Under the pieces are notes generated by a model. It had not been told where the DNA came from, did not search any database, and was given only the letters and a program-made list of their open reading frames with translations. From Demequinaceae bacterium (lineage in GTDB: Bacteria; Actinomycetota; Actinomycetes; Actinomycetales; Demequinaceae): a stretch of DNA of 64,000 nt. The stretch lies in contig JAFGBM010000007.1 in the NCBI GenBank assembly GCA_016933155.1, forward strand, positions 1 through 64,000, written 5' to 3'. The position numbers and the translations under genes are program-made. Positions 24,433 through 33,116 of this stretch are shown one piece after another. The stretch's first letter is position 1; every line of letters starts with the position of its first letter.

Positions 24433-25338
24433 GTGGTGGCAGCAACGACGGGAAAGCCCAAAGTCGGCACTGATCTGGTTAAGCGCGGCATGGCCGAGCA
24501 ACTCAAGGGCGGCGTCATCATGGACGTCGTCACGGCCGAGCAGGCGAAGATAGCCGAGGACGCAGGAGCCGTCGCCGTCATGGCCCTCGAGAGGGTCCCC
24601 GCTGACATTCGCGCCCAGGGCGGCGTCGCCCGGATGAGCGACCCCGACCTCATCCAGGGCATCATCGACGCCGTCTCCATCCCCGTCATGGCGAAGGCCC
24701 GCATCGGCCACTTCGTCGAGGCCCAGATCCTCGAGAGCCTCGGTGTGGACTACGTCGACGAATCCGAGGTCCTCACCCCCGCCGACTACGAGAACCACAT
24801 CGACAAGTGGGCCTTCACCGTCCCCTTCGTCTGCGGCGCCACGAACCTCGGTGAGGCGCTTCGCCGCATCTCCGAGGGTGCGGCCATGATCCGGTCCAAG
24901 GGCGAGGCCGGCACGGGCGACGTCTCCAACGCCACCACCCACATGCGTTCCATCAGGGGGGCCATCAGGCGGCTGACCAGCATGCCCGAGGATGAACTGT
25001 ACGTAGCCGCGAAGGACCTCCAGGCGCCCCTTCCCCTCGTGAAGGAGGTCGCGAAGAAGGGGAAACTCCCCGTCGTCCTGTTCACGGCGGGCGGGATCGC
25101 CACCCCCGCAGACGCCGCCATGATGATGCAACTCGGAGCCGAGGGCGTGTTCGTCGGGTCCGGCATCTTCAAGTCGGGCGATCCCGCCAAGAGGGCCGCC
25201 GCGATCGTCAAGGCCGTGACGTTCTTCGACGACCCGAAGGTCATCGCCGAGGTATCCCGTGGGCTCGGGGAGGCGATGGTCGGCATCAACGTCGACGACG
25301 TCCCAGAGCCCCACCGCCTCGCTCAACGCGGCTGGTAG
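24433..25338 (+). CDS. pdxS: Pyridoxal 5'-phosphate synthase lyase subunit PdxS
   Basis: PdxS condenses ribose 5-phosphate, glyceraldehyde 3-phosphate and ammonia into pyridoxal phosphate. The 301 residues include D31 in GVIMDVV and the imine-forming K88 in [11 protein letters not shown], the phosphate-binding stretch [15 protein letters not shown] and a GSGIF loop. The start is GTG 24433; a GTG one codon later is equally possible. It partners with the glutaminase PdxT encoded two genes downstream, from which it is separated by a Nudix gene. Confidence 0.97.
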   Translation: MVAATTGKPKVGTDLVKRGMAEQLKGGVIMDVVTAEQAKIAEDAGAVAVMALERVPADIRAQGGVARMSDPDLIQGIIDAVSIPVMAKARIGHFVEAQILESLGVDYVDESEVLTPADYENHIDKWAFTVPFVCGATNLGEALRRISEGAAMIRSKGEAGTGDVSNATTHMRSIRGAIRRLTSMPEDELYVAAKDLQAPLPLVKEVAKKGKLPVVLFTAGGIATPADAAMMMQLGAEGVFVGSGIFKSGDPAKRAAAIVKAVTFFDDPKVIAEVSRGLGEAMVGINVDDVPEPHRLAQRGW

Positions 25339-25341
25339 CCC

Positions 25342-25842
25342 GTGGCAACCGAGGAGGCGACTCCCCGGGAGGCGGCCCGGATCCTCCTTTTCGACGATCA
25401 GGGGCGGCTGTTCCTCCTCAGGGGACACGACCCGTACCTGCCCGAGCGTTCGTGGTGGTTCACCCCGGGAGGTGGGCTTCACGACGGGGAAAGCCACCGG
25501 GAGGCGGCGGCGAGGGAGGCCCGGGAGGAGACGGGCTACGCCGTTCCGGCTGAGGCCCTGACCGGACCCGTGTGGGAGAGGACGGCGGTCTTCGACTTCA
25601 TGCGCAACCCCTACGTCCAGCACGAGCAGTTCTTCCTCGCGAAGGCCTCCGATGCCGTCGAGAGGCATCAGGCGGCGTGGACCGACACGGAGTACGACAC
25701 CATCGAGGGGGACGGCTGGCACACGGTCGAGGACATCCGGGGGTTCGAAATCGAGGTATTCCCGCTGGCCCTCGCCGATCTGCTTTCGACCGTCCTTCCC
25801 TGGGACGGAGTGCTCAGGCACCTCGGGACGGAGGCGGCATGA
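25342..25842 (+). CDS. Nudix hydrolase
   Basis: This 166-residue protein has a full Nudix box, G-x5-E-x7-REAREETGY, beginning at GGGLHDGE. It hydrolyses a nucleoside diphosphate linked to another moiety; the substrate cannot be told. The start is GTG 25342, 4 nt after pdxS, and the stop overlaps the pdxT start (ATGA). Placement of a Nudix gene between pdxS and pdxT recurs in actinobacteria, so a link to PLP or nucleotide housekeeping is possible but unproven. Confidence 0.92.
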   Translation: MATEEATPREAARILLFDDQGRLFLLRGHDPYLPERSWWFTPGGGLHDGESHREAAAREAREETGYAVPAEALTGPVWERTAVFDFMRNPYVQHEQFFLAKASDAVERHQAAWTDTEYDTIEGDGWHTVEDIRGFEIEVFPLALADLLSTVLPWDGVLRHLGTEAA

Positions 25843-26435
25843 CCACGCGCCCCGTCGTCGGCGTCCTCGCCCTCCAGGGGGACGTGAGGGAGCACCTGGA
25901 CGCCCTCAGGGGCCTCGGCGTCGACGGGGTGACCGTCAGGAGGCTCGCCGAGCTCGAGTCCGTCGACGCCCTCATCCTGCCCGGTGGCGAATCCACGACG
26001 ATCGACAAACTCCTCCGGGCCTTCGGCCTGTTCGAACCGCTTCGGGCGAGGATCCGAGAGGGGCTCCCCGTCTTGGGCACGTGCGCGGGGATGATCCTGC
26101 TCGCGGACACGATCTTGGGGGGCACATCGGACCAACAGGTCCTCGGAGGGATCCCCGTCACGGTCCGTCGAAACGCCTTCGGGCGCCAGGTCGACTCCTC
26201 GGAGGTCACGCTTCTGTGGCTTCCGGACGGCAAACCCATGAACGCGACCTTTATTCGCGCCCCTTGGGTCGAATCGATGGGGGAGGGGGTCGAGGTCCTC
26301 GCGACGTCCCCCGGCGGTAGAGTCGTGGCCGTAAAGCACGGGAACCTGGTGGCGACGGCCTTCCATCCGGAGATCTCCGCCGGGTCACGGGTTCACCGCT
26401 ACTTCGTCGACCTGGTCCGCCACGCGGGCCACTAG
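25839..26435 (+). CDS. pdxT: Pyridoxal 5'-phosphate synthase glutaminase subunit PdxT
   Basis: This 198-residue class I glutamine amidotransferase supplies ammonia to PdxS. The catalytic triad is visible: C82 in GTCAGM, H176 and E178 in AFHPEIS; the LPGGEST oxyanion loop is at 48-54. Start ATG 25839 overlaps the Nudix stop. A GAGGCT/AGCCTC hairpin 30 nt after the stop may end this operon. Confidence 0.97.
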   Translation: MTTRPVVGVLALQGDVREHLDALRGLGVDGVTVRRLAELESVDALILPGGESTTIDKLLRAFGLFEPLRARIREGLPVLGTCAGMILLADTILGGTSDQQVLGGIPVTVRRNAFGRQVDSSEVTLLWLPDGKPMNATFIRAPWVESMGEGVEVLATSPGGRVVAVKHGNLVATAFHPEISAGSRVHRYFVDLVRHAGH

Positions 26436-26466
26436 GGTTTCAGGCGAGCGTGATTGTCCGCTCGGC

Positions 26467-26481
26467 GAGGCTGGAAGCCTC
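26467..26481 (+). terminator. Hairpin downstream of pdxT
   Basis: GAGGCT (26467-26472), loop GGA and AGCCTC (26476-26481) form a 6-bp stem. A wider pairing CCCCTTG/CAAGGGG follows within the next 60 nt. No T run is present. It is a plausible end of the thrS-to-pdxT transcript. Confidence 0.4.
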
Positions 26482-26603
26482 AGGCTCTGCACCTCTGTGC
26501 AAGACGAAGTCGCCCCCTTGCTGGCCGTCTAGCTATTCGGCGAACCAACAAGGGGACGACCAAGAAATGCGGCGACTCTCACTCGCGGTCAAGGACCATA
26601 TTT

Positions 26604-27008
26604 CTAGTACATACTGCACCAGGGATACGACCAACCCGAGGTTGAGTGACTCTTAAACAAGCGAGCCGCGTTGTTGGTGAGGTATCTTGACGGCATCGCG
26701 TACGAAAGAACGTGCCACTTGTTGTCTTGTGCGACGTAGAAATTGATGTAGTCCACACCAGCGGGCAGGGTATTCGCCTCGAAATACATCCGGCCGCTCC
26801 CACTTGGATTGAGTCCCGTGTAGACCCTGTAGGTGACGAGGTAGGTCCCGTTTCCGTTGCTTGTGTACTGGATGGCCCCGATAGCACCTTGATTGGTCAC
26901 ACATGATGCGTAAGTGGCGGCCGACGCTGGGGTCGCGCTTACCAACGTCATCGACAATCCGAGAGCCGCGGCAACGGCGGCAACGGAGGCTTGACGGAGA
27001 ACTTTCAT
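26604..27008 (-). CDS. Small secreted protein, unknown function
   Basis: The protein has 134 residues from ATG 27008, with AAAGGA about 6 nt upstream. A clear Sec signal peptide (AVAAALGLSMTLVSATPAS) ends at an Ala-x-Ala site near residue 30. The mature part of about 104 residues holds two cysteines (YASCVTNQ and YPWCSMY at the very end) that could form one disulfide, and is rich in Tyr, Asn, Ser and Gly. I recognise no family. Its codon use is visibly less GC-rich than that of the neighbouring housekeeping genes, which suggests acquisition. Confidence 0.65.
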   Translation of the reverse strand: MKVLRQASVAAVAAALGLSMTLVSATPASAATYASCVTNQGAIGAIQYTSNGNGTYLVTYRVYTGLNPSGSGRMYFEANTLPAGVDYINFYVAQDNKWHVLSYAMPSRYLTNNAARLFKSHSTSGWSYPWCSMY

Positions 27009-27204
27009 CGTTGTCCTTTACATGTCGAGCGAAACCTGGGGGTCTCGCGGTGTCCAAAATGTAGCAGTCTCACAGGGTTTCCGCAGGTTGATAGAGAAGT
27101 GAACTTCGGGGGGCTTCATGCTGGGCAGACGCGTGTGCGGGGGCCAAGCCAAGTCAGCGACCGTAGAATTGGTGAAACACGTTGATGAGACAGTGAGGCG
27201 AGAC

Positions 27205-27960
27205 ATGTCTGGACACTCCAAGTGGGCGACGACCAAGCACAAGAAGGCCGTCATCGACGCCAGGCGGGGCAAACTCTTCGCCAAACTCATCAAGAACATC
27301 GAGGTGGCCGCGCGCACGGGCGGCGCGGACCTCGGCGGAAACCCCACCCTCTTCGACGCCGTTCAGAAGGCCAAGAAATCCTCCGTCCCGAATGAGAACA
27401 TCGACCGCGCCGTCAAGCGGGGGGCCGGGCTCGAGGCCGGAGCCGCCGACTACGAGACGATCATGTACGAGGGTTACGGCCCCGGCGGAGTCGCTATCCT
27501 CATCGAATGCCTGACGGACAACCGGAACCGCGCGGCGAGCGACGTCCGGGTGGCCCTCACCCGCAACGGCGGCTCCCTCGCCGACCCCGGCTCCGTCTCG
27601 TACCTTTTCTCCCGCAAGGGTCAGATCATCGTGTCCAAGGAGGACGGCGTCACCGAGGACGCCCTCCTTGAGGCCACCATCGAGGCCGGGGCGGAGGATA
27701 TCACCGACCTCGGGGAGGTCTTCGAGGTCCTGTCCGAACCCCAGGACCTCGTGGCCGTGCGCACGGCTCTCCAGGCCGCGGGGATCGACTACGACTCCGC
27801 CGAGGCTTCCCTCGTTCCGTCCGTTCAGATCGAGGTGGACGTCGAGGGAGCCCGCAAGATGCTCCGGGTCATCGATGCCCTCGAGGACAGCGACGACGTC
27901 CAGAACGTGTACGCCAACTTCGATGCCTCCGACGAGGTGCTCGCCGCAGCCGAGGAGTAG
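27205..27960 (+). CDS. yebC: YebC/PmpR family regulator or translation factor
   Basis: This 251-residue protein starts with the invariant [15 protein letters not shown]. It also has [17 protein letters not shown] and [15 protein letters not shown], all family hallmarks. Members have been described as transcriptional regulators of ruvCAB and, more recently, as factors that help ribosomes through proline stretches. The position directly upstream of ruvC is conserved. A TAGAAT hexamer at 27164-27169 is a possible -10 element. Confidence 0.95.
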   Translation: MSGHSKWATTKHKKAVIDARRGKLFAKLIKNIEVAARTGGADLGGNPTLFDAVQKAKKSSVPNENIDRAVKRGAGLEAGAADYETIMYEGYGPGGVAILIECLTDNRNRAASDVRVALTRNGGSLADPGSVSYLFSRKGQIIVSKEDGVTEDALLEATIEAGAEDITDLGEVFEVLSEPQDLVAVRTALQAAGIDYDSAEASLVPSVQIEVDVEGARKMLRVIDALEDSDDVQNVYANFDASDEVLAAAEE

Positions 27961-27961
27961 C

Positions 27962-28540
27962 GTGCGCATCCTCGGCGTCGACCCCGGCCTCACCAGGTGC
28001 GGCATCGGGGCGATCGAGGCCGGGGCCTCGAGGAGCGTGTCCCTCCTTTCCGTATCCGTCGCCACATCCGATGCCGGACTCCCGGTTCCGCTCCGGCTCG
28101 CCTCCATCGCCGACGCCGTCGAGCTCGCCCTCGATGAGGTGGGGCCCTCGGCCGTCGCCCTTGAGCGCGTCTTCTCCCAGCACAACGTCCGCACGGTCAT
28201 GGGGACCGCCCAAGTCTCCGGGATCGTCATGCTCGCCGCAGAGAGACGGGGCATCCCGGTGGCCCTCTACACACCCTCCGAGGTCAAGGCGGCCGTCACG
28301 GGCAACGGCCGGGCGGCCAAGGCCCAGGTGGGGGAGATGGTCAAACGGCTCCTGGGGGCGGAGACGCCCATCCGCCCAGCGGACGCCGCGGACGCGCTCG
28401 CCATCGCCATCTGCCACGCCTGGAGGGGCGCCGGGGGAGGGCCCGCGGCAGGGGAGGGGGAGGCCGCCGACGGGCAGGGGGGAACCGTCGCCCAGCGCCG
28501 ATGGGCGGAGGCGGATCGCGCGGCGCGTCGCCGCGGCTAG
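27962..28540 (+). CDS. ruvC: Crossover junction endodeoxyribonuclease RuvC
   Basis: RuvC cuts Holliday junctions. The 192 residues from GTG 27962 contain the four catalytic acids: D7 (GVDPG), E69 (ALERVF), D141 and D144 (PADAADALAIAICHA). The C-terminal 40 residues are a Gly/Ala/Arg-rich tail beyond the usual core. It begins one base after the yebC stop and is followed by ruvA and ruvB, the branch-migration partners. Confidence 0.97.
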   Translation: MRILGVDPGLTRCGIGAIEAGASRSVSLLSVSVATSDAGLPVPLRLASIADAVELALDEVGPSAVALERVFSQHNVRTVMGTAQVSGIVMLAAERRGIPVALYTPSEVKAAVTGNGRAAKAQVGEMVKRLLGAETPIRPADAADALAIAICHAWRGAGGGPAAGEGEAADGQGGTVAQRRWAEADRAARRRG

Positions 28541-28597
28541 GCGGACGACGTGCCGTAGCGTGGTTCGTACATACGTTCGAGTCACGCGGGAGGCCGG

Positions 28598-29188
28598 GTG
28601 TTCGCCCATCTCACGGGGAAGGCGGTGGCCGTCACCGCTTCGTCCCTCGTCGTCGACGTCGGCGGCGTCGGATTCACCGTCCTGACGACCCCCTCGACCC
28701 TCGCGGAGGTGCGTGAGGGAGAGGGGGTTACCGTCCACACCCACCTCGTGGTCCGGGAAGACTCCCTGACCGTCTACGGCTTCTCGACGGCCTCCGAACG
28801 GGACGCTTTCGTCGCACTCCAGGCCGTCACGGGCGTCGGCCCCCGACTCGCCCTCGCCATGCTGGCCGTCCACTCGCCCTCCACCCTCGCCTCCGCGGTG
28901 GCGACGGGGGATCGGGCGGCCTTCGAGAGGGTTCCGGGGGTCGGTCCAAAGGTCGCGGCCAGGCTGCTCCTGGAACTTGCCGGGCGGATCCCGGAGGGGG
29001 GAACGGCGGAGACCCGACTAGCCTCCGACGGGCGGGAGCAGGTGGTCGAGGCGCTCGTCGGGCTCGGGTGGAACGCTCGGGATTCCCGACTCGCTGTCGA
29101 AGCCGTCGCCCCGGGTCCGATCGCCGCCGACGAGGTATCTGGCATCCTTCGGGCGGCCCTCGTGAGGCTCGGGGGCGACCGTGGATGA
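28598..29188 (+). CDS. ruvA: Holliday junction branch migration protein RuvA
   Basis: RuvA tetramers bind the four-way junction and load RuvB. The 196 residues from GTG 28598 show the N-terminal OB fold ([10 protein letters not shown]), two helix-hairpin-helix motifs ([13 protein letters not shown] and [16 protein letters not shown]) and the C-terminal domain that touches RuvB ([19 protein letters not shown]). The stop overlaps the ruvB start. Confidence 0.97.
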   Translation: MFAHLTGKAVAVTASSLVVDVGGVGFTVLTTPSTLAEVREGEGVTVHTHLVVREDSLTVYGFSTASERDAFVALQAVTGVGPRLALAMLAVHSPSTLASAVATGDRAAFERVPGVGPKVAARLLLELAGRIPEGGTAETRLASDGREQVVEALVGLGWNARDSRLAVEAVAPGPIAADEVSGILRAALVRLGGDRG

Positions 29189-30236
29189 GACCGGTATTGA
29201 GGAAACCCGGCTGGTCGATCCGGACGCGGACGCCATCGAGAGGGCGAACGAGGCCGCCCTCCGGCCCGCGACCCTCGAGGAGTTCGTCGGCCAGCACATC
29301 GTCCGGGGGCAGTTGGGGCTGGTGCTGGGGGCGGCCAAGGCCCGCGGATCGGTCGCCGACCACGTCCTCCTCTCTGGGCCTCCGGGCCTCGGGAAGACCA
29401 CGTTGGCCATGATCGTCGCCCGGGAGATGGGAGCCACCCTCCGCGTCACCTCCGGGCCTGCGATCCAGCACGCCGGGGACCTGGCCGCAATTCTCTCCTC
29501 GCTCGCCGAAGGCGAAGTGCTCTTCATCGACGAGATTCACCGCCTCGCCCGCCCGGTCGAGGAGATGCTCTACCTTGCCATGGAGGATTTCCGGGTCGAC
29601 GTCGTCGTCGGGAAGGGCGCGGGGGCGACCTCCATACCCTTGAGCCTGCCCCCCTTCACGGTCGTGGGGGCGACCACCCGCTCGGGGCTCCTTCCCGCGC
29701 CCCTCCGCGACCGTTTCGGGTTCACGGCCCACCTCGATTTCTACTCCGACGACGAACTCCGGGAGATCCTCGAACGCTCAGCCGGATTGCTGGGGTTCGT
29801 CGTCGAGGGGTCGGCCGCGAGCGAGATCGCCGGCAGGTCCAGGGGGACACCCCGGGTCGCCAACCGGCTCCTCCGCCGGGTGCGGGACTGGGCGGAAGTA
29901 CACGGCACGGGGACGGGCACCATGGAAGCCGCCCACGCCGCTCTGAAGGTCTATGAGGTGGATGAACGGGGACTGGACCGTTTCGACCGGGCCGTCCTCC
30001 TCGCCCTCTGCACCCGATTCGCCGGCGGACCCGTCGGATTGTCCACGCTGGCGATCGCCGTGGGGGAGGAGATCGAGACCGTGGAGACGGTCGCGGAACC
30101 CTTCCTCGTCCGGGAGGGGCTGATGAGTCGGACGCCCCGGGGCAGGGTTGCGACGCCGGCGGCCTTCGAGCATCTCGGGGTCGACGGGTCGACCGGTTTC
30201 GGAGGCGCGGGGGCCGCCTCCCGGCTATTCGACTAG
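29181..30236 (+). CDS. ruvB: Holliday junction branch migration ATPase RuvB
   Basis: RuvB is the AAA+ hexameric motor that drives branch migration on RuvA-bound junctions. The 351 residues from GTG 29181 have Walker A GPPGLGKT (66-73), Walker B FIDEIHR (about 115-121), sensor region [19 protein letters not shown] and the C-terminal winged helix. It overlaps ruvA by 8 nt. A strong hairpin follows 17 nt after the stop. Confidence 0.97.
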   Translation: MDETGIEETRLVDPDADAIERANEAALRPATLEEFVGQHIVRGQLGLVLGAAKARGSVADHVLLSGPPGLGKTTLAMIVAREMGATLRVTSGPAIQHAGDLAAILSSLAEGEVLFIDEIHRLARPVEEMLYLAMEDFRVDVVVGKGAGATSIPLSLPPFTVVGATTRSGLLPAPLRDRFGFTAHLDFYSDDELREILERSAGLLGFVVEGSAASEIAGRSRGTPRVANRLLRRVRDWAEVHGTGTGTMEAAHAALKVYEVDERGLDRFDRAVLLALCTRFAGGPVGLSTLAIAVGEEIETVETVAEPFLVREGLMSRTPRGRVATPAAFEHLGVDGSTGFGGAGAASRLFD

Positions 30237-30252
30237 GTTTTTGGGCACAATG

Positions 30253-30271
30253 GTGGGGCGATGCGCCCCAC
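30253..30271 (+). terminator. 8-bp hairpin after ruvB
   Basis: GTGGGGCG (30253-30260), loop ATG and CGCCCCAC (30264-30271) form a perfect stem between ruvB and secD. There is no T run. A TAGAAT hexamer at 30300-30305 could be the -10 of a secD promoter, in keeping with separate transcription units. Confidence 0.5.
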
Positions 30272-30349
30272 TGGTTCGACTCCACGCTTCGGAAGAGCCT
30301 AGAATCGGCTGGGTCCACATGAGTGCGGGCGATCAAAGAAGGGGAACAG

Positions 30350-32008
30350 GTGTCATCAGTCACGAAGAAGGCGCGGAGTTCGCTCCTGAAGCTTCTCGTC
30401 GTCCTCATGGGGCTGGCGGGCTTCCTCGCCTACGGGGTCTACGCCAAGGACGAGAGTTGGACTCCTGGCCTCGCCCTCGACCTCGCCGGGGGGACCGAGA
30501 TCATCCTCAGTCCCGTGTCGGAGAGCGGGGCCGAAGTGACGGAGGATGTCCTCCAGCAGGCCGTCGAGGTCATCCGCAAGCGCATCGACGGAACCGGGGT
30601 GGCCGAGGCGGAGATCACCACTCAGGGGGTCGAATATGTCCTGGTATCCCTTCCCGGAAGTCCCTCCCAGCAGACCCTGGAGTTGGTGACCGAAGCCGCC
30701 CAACTCCAGTTCCGGCCTGTCCTGTACTCGGGAGGCCCCTCCGAGACGATTCTTCCCCCCGGCCTCGACATCGCGAGCGATCCCCTGTACGAGATCACCA
30801 AGGACACCAAGTCGTCCTACATCTTCATCACCGACGAGGTTCGGGAGCGGTGGGCGGAGTTGGACTGCACCCTGGAGGGCTCATCGGCGACGGTCAAGTT
30901 AGGGAACTCCACAGCCGCCTTCGTAGCCTGCTCCAACGACGAAGAGCCCCTGGCCCGGTACAAGTACATCCTCGGCCCGGTCGAGATGTTCGGGGATGAC
31001 ATCTCCCAGGCGAGTTCGGGGCCGTCGGTCAACCAGGGAGGGGTTAGCGCTGCTTATGAGGTGCGTCTGGGCTTCACGACGAAGGGCCGCGGACTCTTCG
31101 AGAACGTGACGAGGCGCCTCAAGAACATCAACGATGCAGACCCCTCCAATTTTAACGTCCGGGACCAGTTCGCCATGGTCCTCGACGGCCAGGTGATCTC
31201 GGCCCCCCAGTCGCACGTCGTCATCGACACCGGAAACGCCCGCATCACCAGGGACTTTCCGCCGATGACGCAGGAGGAGACGTCTACCCTGGCCAATCAG
31301 CTCAAGTATGGAGCTCTACCCCTCGATTTCGAGACCGTGAGCAAGAACAGCGTATCCGCGACCCTCGGAACCGATCAGTTGCAGAAGGGGCTGCTCGCCG
31401 GTGGCATTGGCCTCATACTCGTTGTCCTGTATTCACTCCTCCAGTACCGGGCCCTCGCAGCCGTCACCGTCGGCTCCCTGTTCATCGCTGCCGCCCTTAC
31501 CATGGGGGTCATCGGGGCCTTTTCCCACCTCGTGGGGTATCGCCTGAGCCTCGCGGGCGTCACCGGCCTGATCGTCGCCATCGGGATCACGGCGGACTCC
31601 TTCATCGTGTACTTCGAGAGGATCAGGGACGAGCTCCGCGACGGGAGAAGCCTGTCCGCAGCCGTCGACCACGGGTGGAGCCGCGCCCGTCGGACCATCC
31701 TCGCCTCCGACGCCGTCAGCCTCCTCGCCGCCGTCGCCCTATACATGACGGCCGTGGGCAACGTCCGAGGCTTCGCTTTCACCCTCGGGCTGACGACCAT
31801 CATCGACCTTATGGTGGTGACGATGTTCACACATCCGATCCTCGTCCTCCTGGCCAAGACCCACTTCTTCGCGAGTGGGCATCGGCTGTCCGGGCTCGAT
31901 CCCCGGCTTCTGGGCAAGGGCCTCATCTACAAGGGGAGGGGTCGGGTCGAGGTCGGGGCCCCGACCATCGCCGAACGCAAGGCCGGACTGAAAGGGGGCG
32001 GTTCCTGA
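30350..32008 (+). CDS. secD: Protein translocase subunit SecD
   Basis: SecD works with SecF to pull exported proteins across the membrane using the proton gradient. The 552 residues start at GTG 30350, supported by AAGAAGGGGA just upstream. An N-terminal membrane helix, the GLALDLAGGTEIIL signature, a large external P1 domain and a C-terminal bundle of five helices (GLIVAIGITADSFIVYFERI) are present. It is coupled to secF by a 1-nt overlap. The yajC gene that often precedes secD is not here. Confidence 0.96.
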   Translation: MSSVTKKARSSLLKLLVVLMGLAGFLAYGVYAKDESWTPGLALDLAGGTEIILSPVSESGAEVTEDVLQQAVEVIRKRIDGTGVAEAEITTQGVEYVLVSLPGSPSQQTLELVTEAAQLQFRPVLYSGGPSETILPPGLDIASDPLYEITKDTKSSYIFITDEVRERWAELDCTLEGSSATVKLGNSTAAFVACSNDEEPLARYKYILGPVEMFGDDISQASSGPSVNQGGVSAAYEVRLGFTTKGRGLFENVTRRLKNINDADPSNFNVRDQFAMVLDGQVISAPQSHVVIDTGNARITRDFPPMTQEETSTLANQLKYGALPLDFETVSKNSVSATLGTDQLQKGLLAGGIGLILVVLYSLLQYRALAAVTVGSLFIAAALTMGVIGAFSHLVGYRLSLAGVTGLIVAIGITADSFIVYFERIRDELRDGRSLSAAVDHGWSRARRTILASDAVSLLAAVALYMTAVGNVRGFAFTLGLTTIIDLMVVTMFTHPILVLLAKTHFFASGHRLSGLDPRLLGKGLIYKGRGRVEVGAPTIAERKAGLKGGGS

Positions 32009-33087
32009 TGGCCATGAGCTACGCGGCCCTGGGCAACGCCCTCCACACGGGCGAGAAGAGCTACGGGATCATCCCGCATCGCCGGAGATGGTACGTCCTC
32101 TCCATGATCCTCATGGCGATCTCCGTCTCCCTCCTGGTGGGGAGAGGGGTCAACCCCGGCTACGAGTTCAAGGGCGGAAGCCACTTCACCATCAGCGGTA
32201 CCGAGAACGCCTCAACCGCCTCGGCGATCGAGGTGATCGCCGAATTGGTCCCCGACGCCATCCCCAAGGTCAAGGTCATCGGATCGGACAAGGTTCGGGT
32301 CGAGATGGGTGCCCTGGAAGCCGACACCGCCGAGGTCGTGGAGGACGCCCTCATCGAGGCATACGACATCACGACGGAGGAGATGTCCGCAGGCTTGATC
32401 GGCCCCACCTGGGGATCCGACGTCAGCGGCAAGGCCCTCAAAGGCCTCATCATCTTCATCGTCCTGGTGTCCGCCGTTATGTCGGCGTACTTCCGGGCCT
32501 GGCGCATGGCCTCGGCCGCCCTCGTCGCGCTGGTGCACGACCTCGTCTTCACGGTCGGGATCTATGCCGGCCTCGGCTTCGAGATATCCCCGGCGTCCGT
32601 CATCGGCTTCCTGACCATCCTCGGGTACTCGCTGTATGACACCGTCGTCGTGTTCGACAAGGTCAAGGAGAACACGGCCAACGTCACGGCTCAGAACAGA
32701 TACACCTACGCCGAGATGGCCAACCTCGCCGTCAACCAGACCCTCATCCGGTCCATCAACACGTCCGTCGTCGCCCTTCTCCCCGTGAGCGCGATCCTCT
32801 TCATCGGCTCGTTCCTCCTCGGGGCTGGGACCCTGACCGACATCTCCCTTGCCCTCTTCATCGGCATGGCGGTCGGCACGTATTCCTCGATCTTCGTCGC
32901 CACGCCCGTAGAGGTGTCCCTTCGCGAGAGGGAGCCTGCGATTAGGAAACACACCGAGGCCGTCCTCACCGCGCGGGAGGCAGGCACGGGCGTGGTTGAT
33001 GCCGATGGGAACGTCCGGGTCGGCGCCCTCGTCAGGGGCGCACACAAGGGCGTCGCGGCTCAGCCCAAGCGCAAGCGCCGGTCGTAA
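32008..33087 (+). CDS. secF: Protein translocase subunit SecF
   Basis: The protein has 359 residues from ATG 32008. It has an N-terminal helix, the YEFKGGSHFTISG loop, a short P1-like domain, then five helices with the family motif FLTILGYSLYDTVVVFDKV and RSINTSVVALLPV. It forms the SecDF complex with the preceding gene. The C-terminus is basic (QPKRKRRS). The rel gene follows after 29 nt. Confidence 0.96.
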   Translation: MAMSYAALGNALHTGEKSYGIIPHRRRWYVLSMILMAISVSLLVGRGVNPGYEFKGGSHFTISGTENASTASAIEVIAELVPDAIPKVKVIGSDKVRVEMGALEADTAEVVEDALIEAYDITTEEMSAGLIGPTWGSDVSGKALKGLIIFIVLVSAVMSAYFRAWRMASAALVALVHDLVFTVGIYAGLGFEISPASVIGFLTILGYSLYDTVVVFDKVKENTANVTAQNRYTYAEMANLAVNQTLIRSINTSVVALLPVSAILFIGSFLLGAGTLTDISLALFIGMAVGTYSSIFVATPVEVSLREREPAIRKHTEAVLTAREAGTGVVDADGNVRVGALVRGAHKGVAAQPKRKRRS

Positions 33088-33116
33088 ACTAGGTCGATAC
33101 CGACCGGAGGAGGGCT

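Noticed and set aside
30268-30285. GGTTCGACTCC resembling a tRNA T-arm
   Set aside because: The flanking bases do not form a 5-bp T-stem, and no acceptor, D or anticodon arm fits around it.
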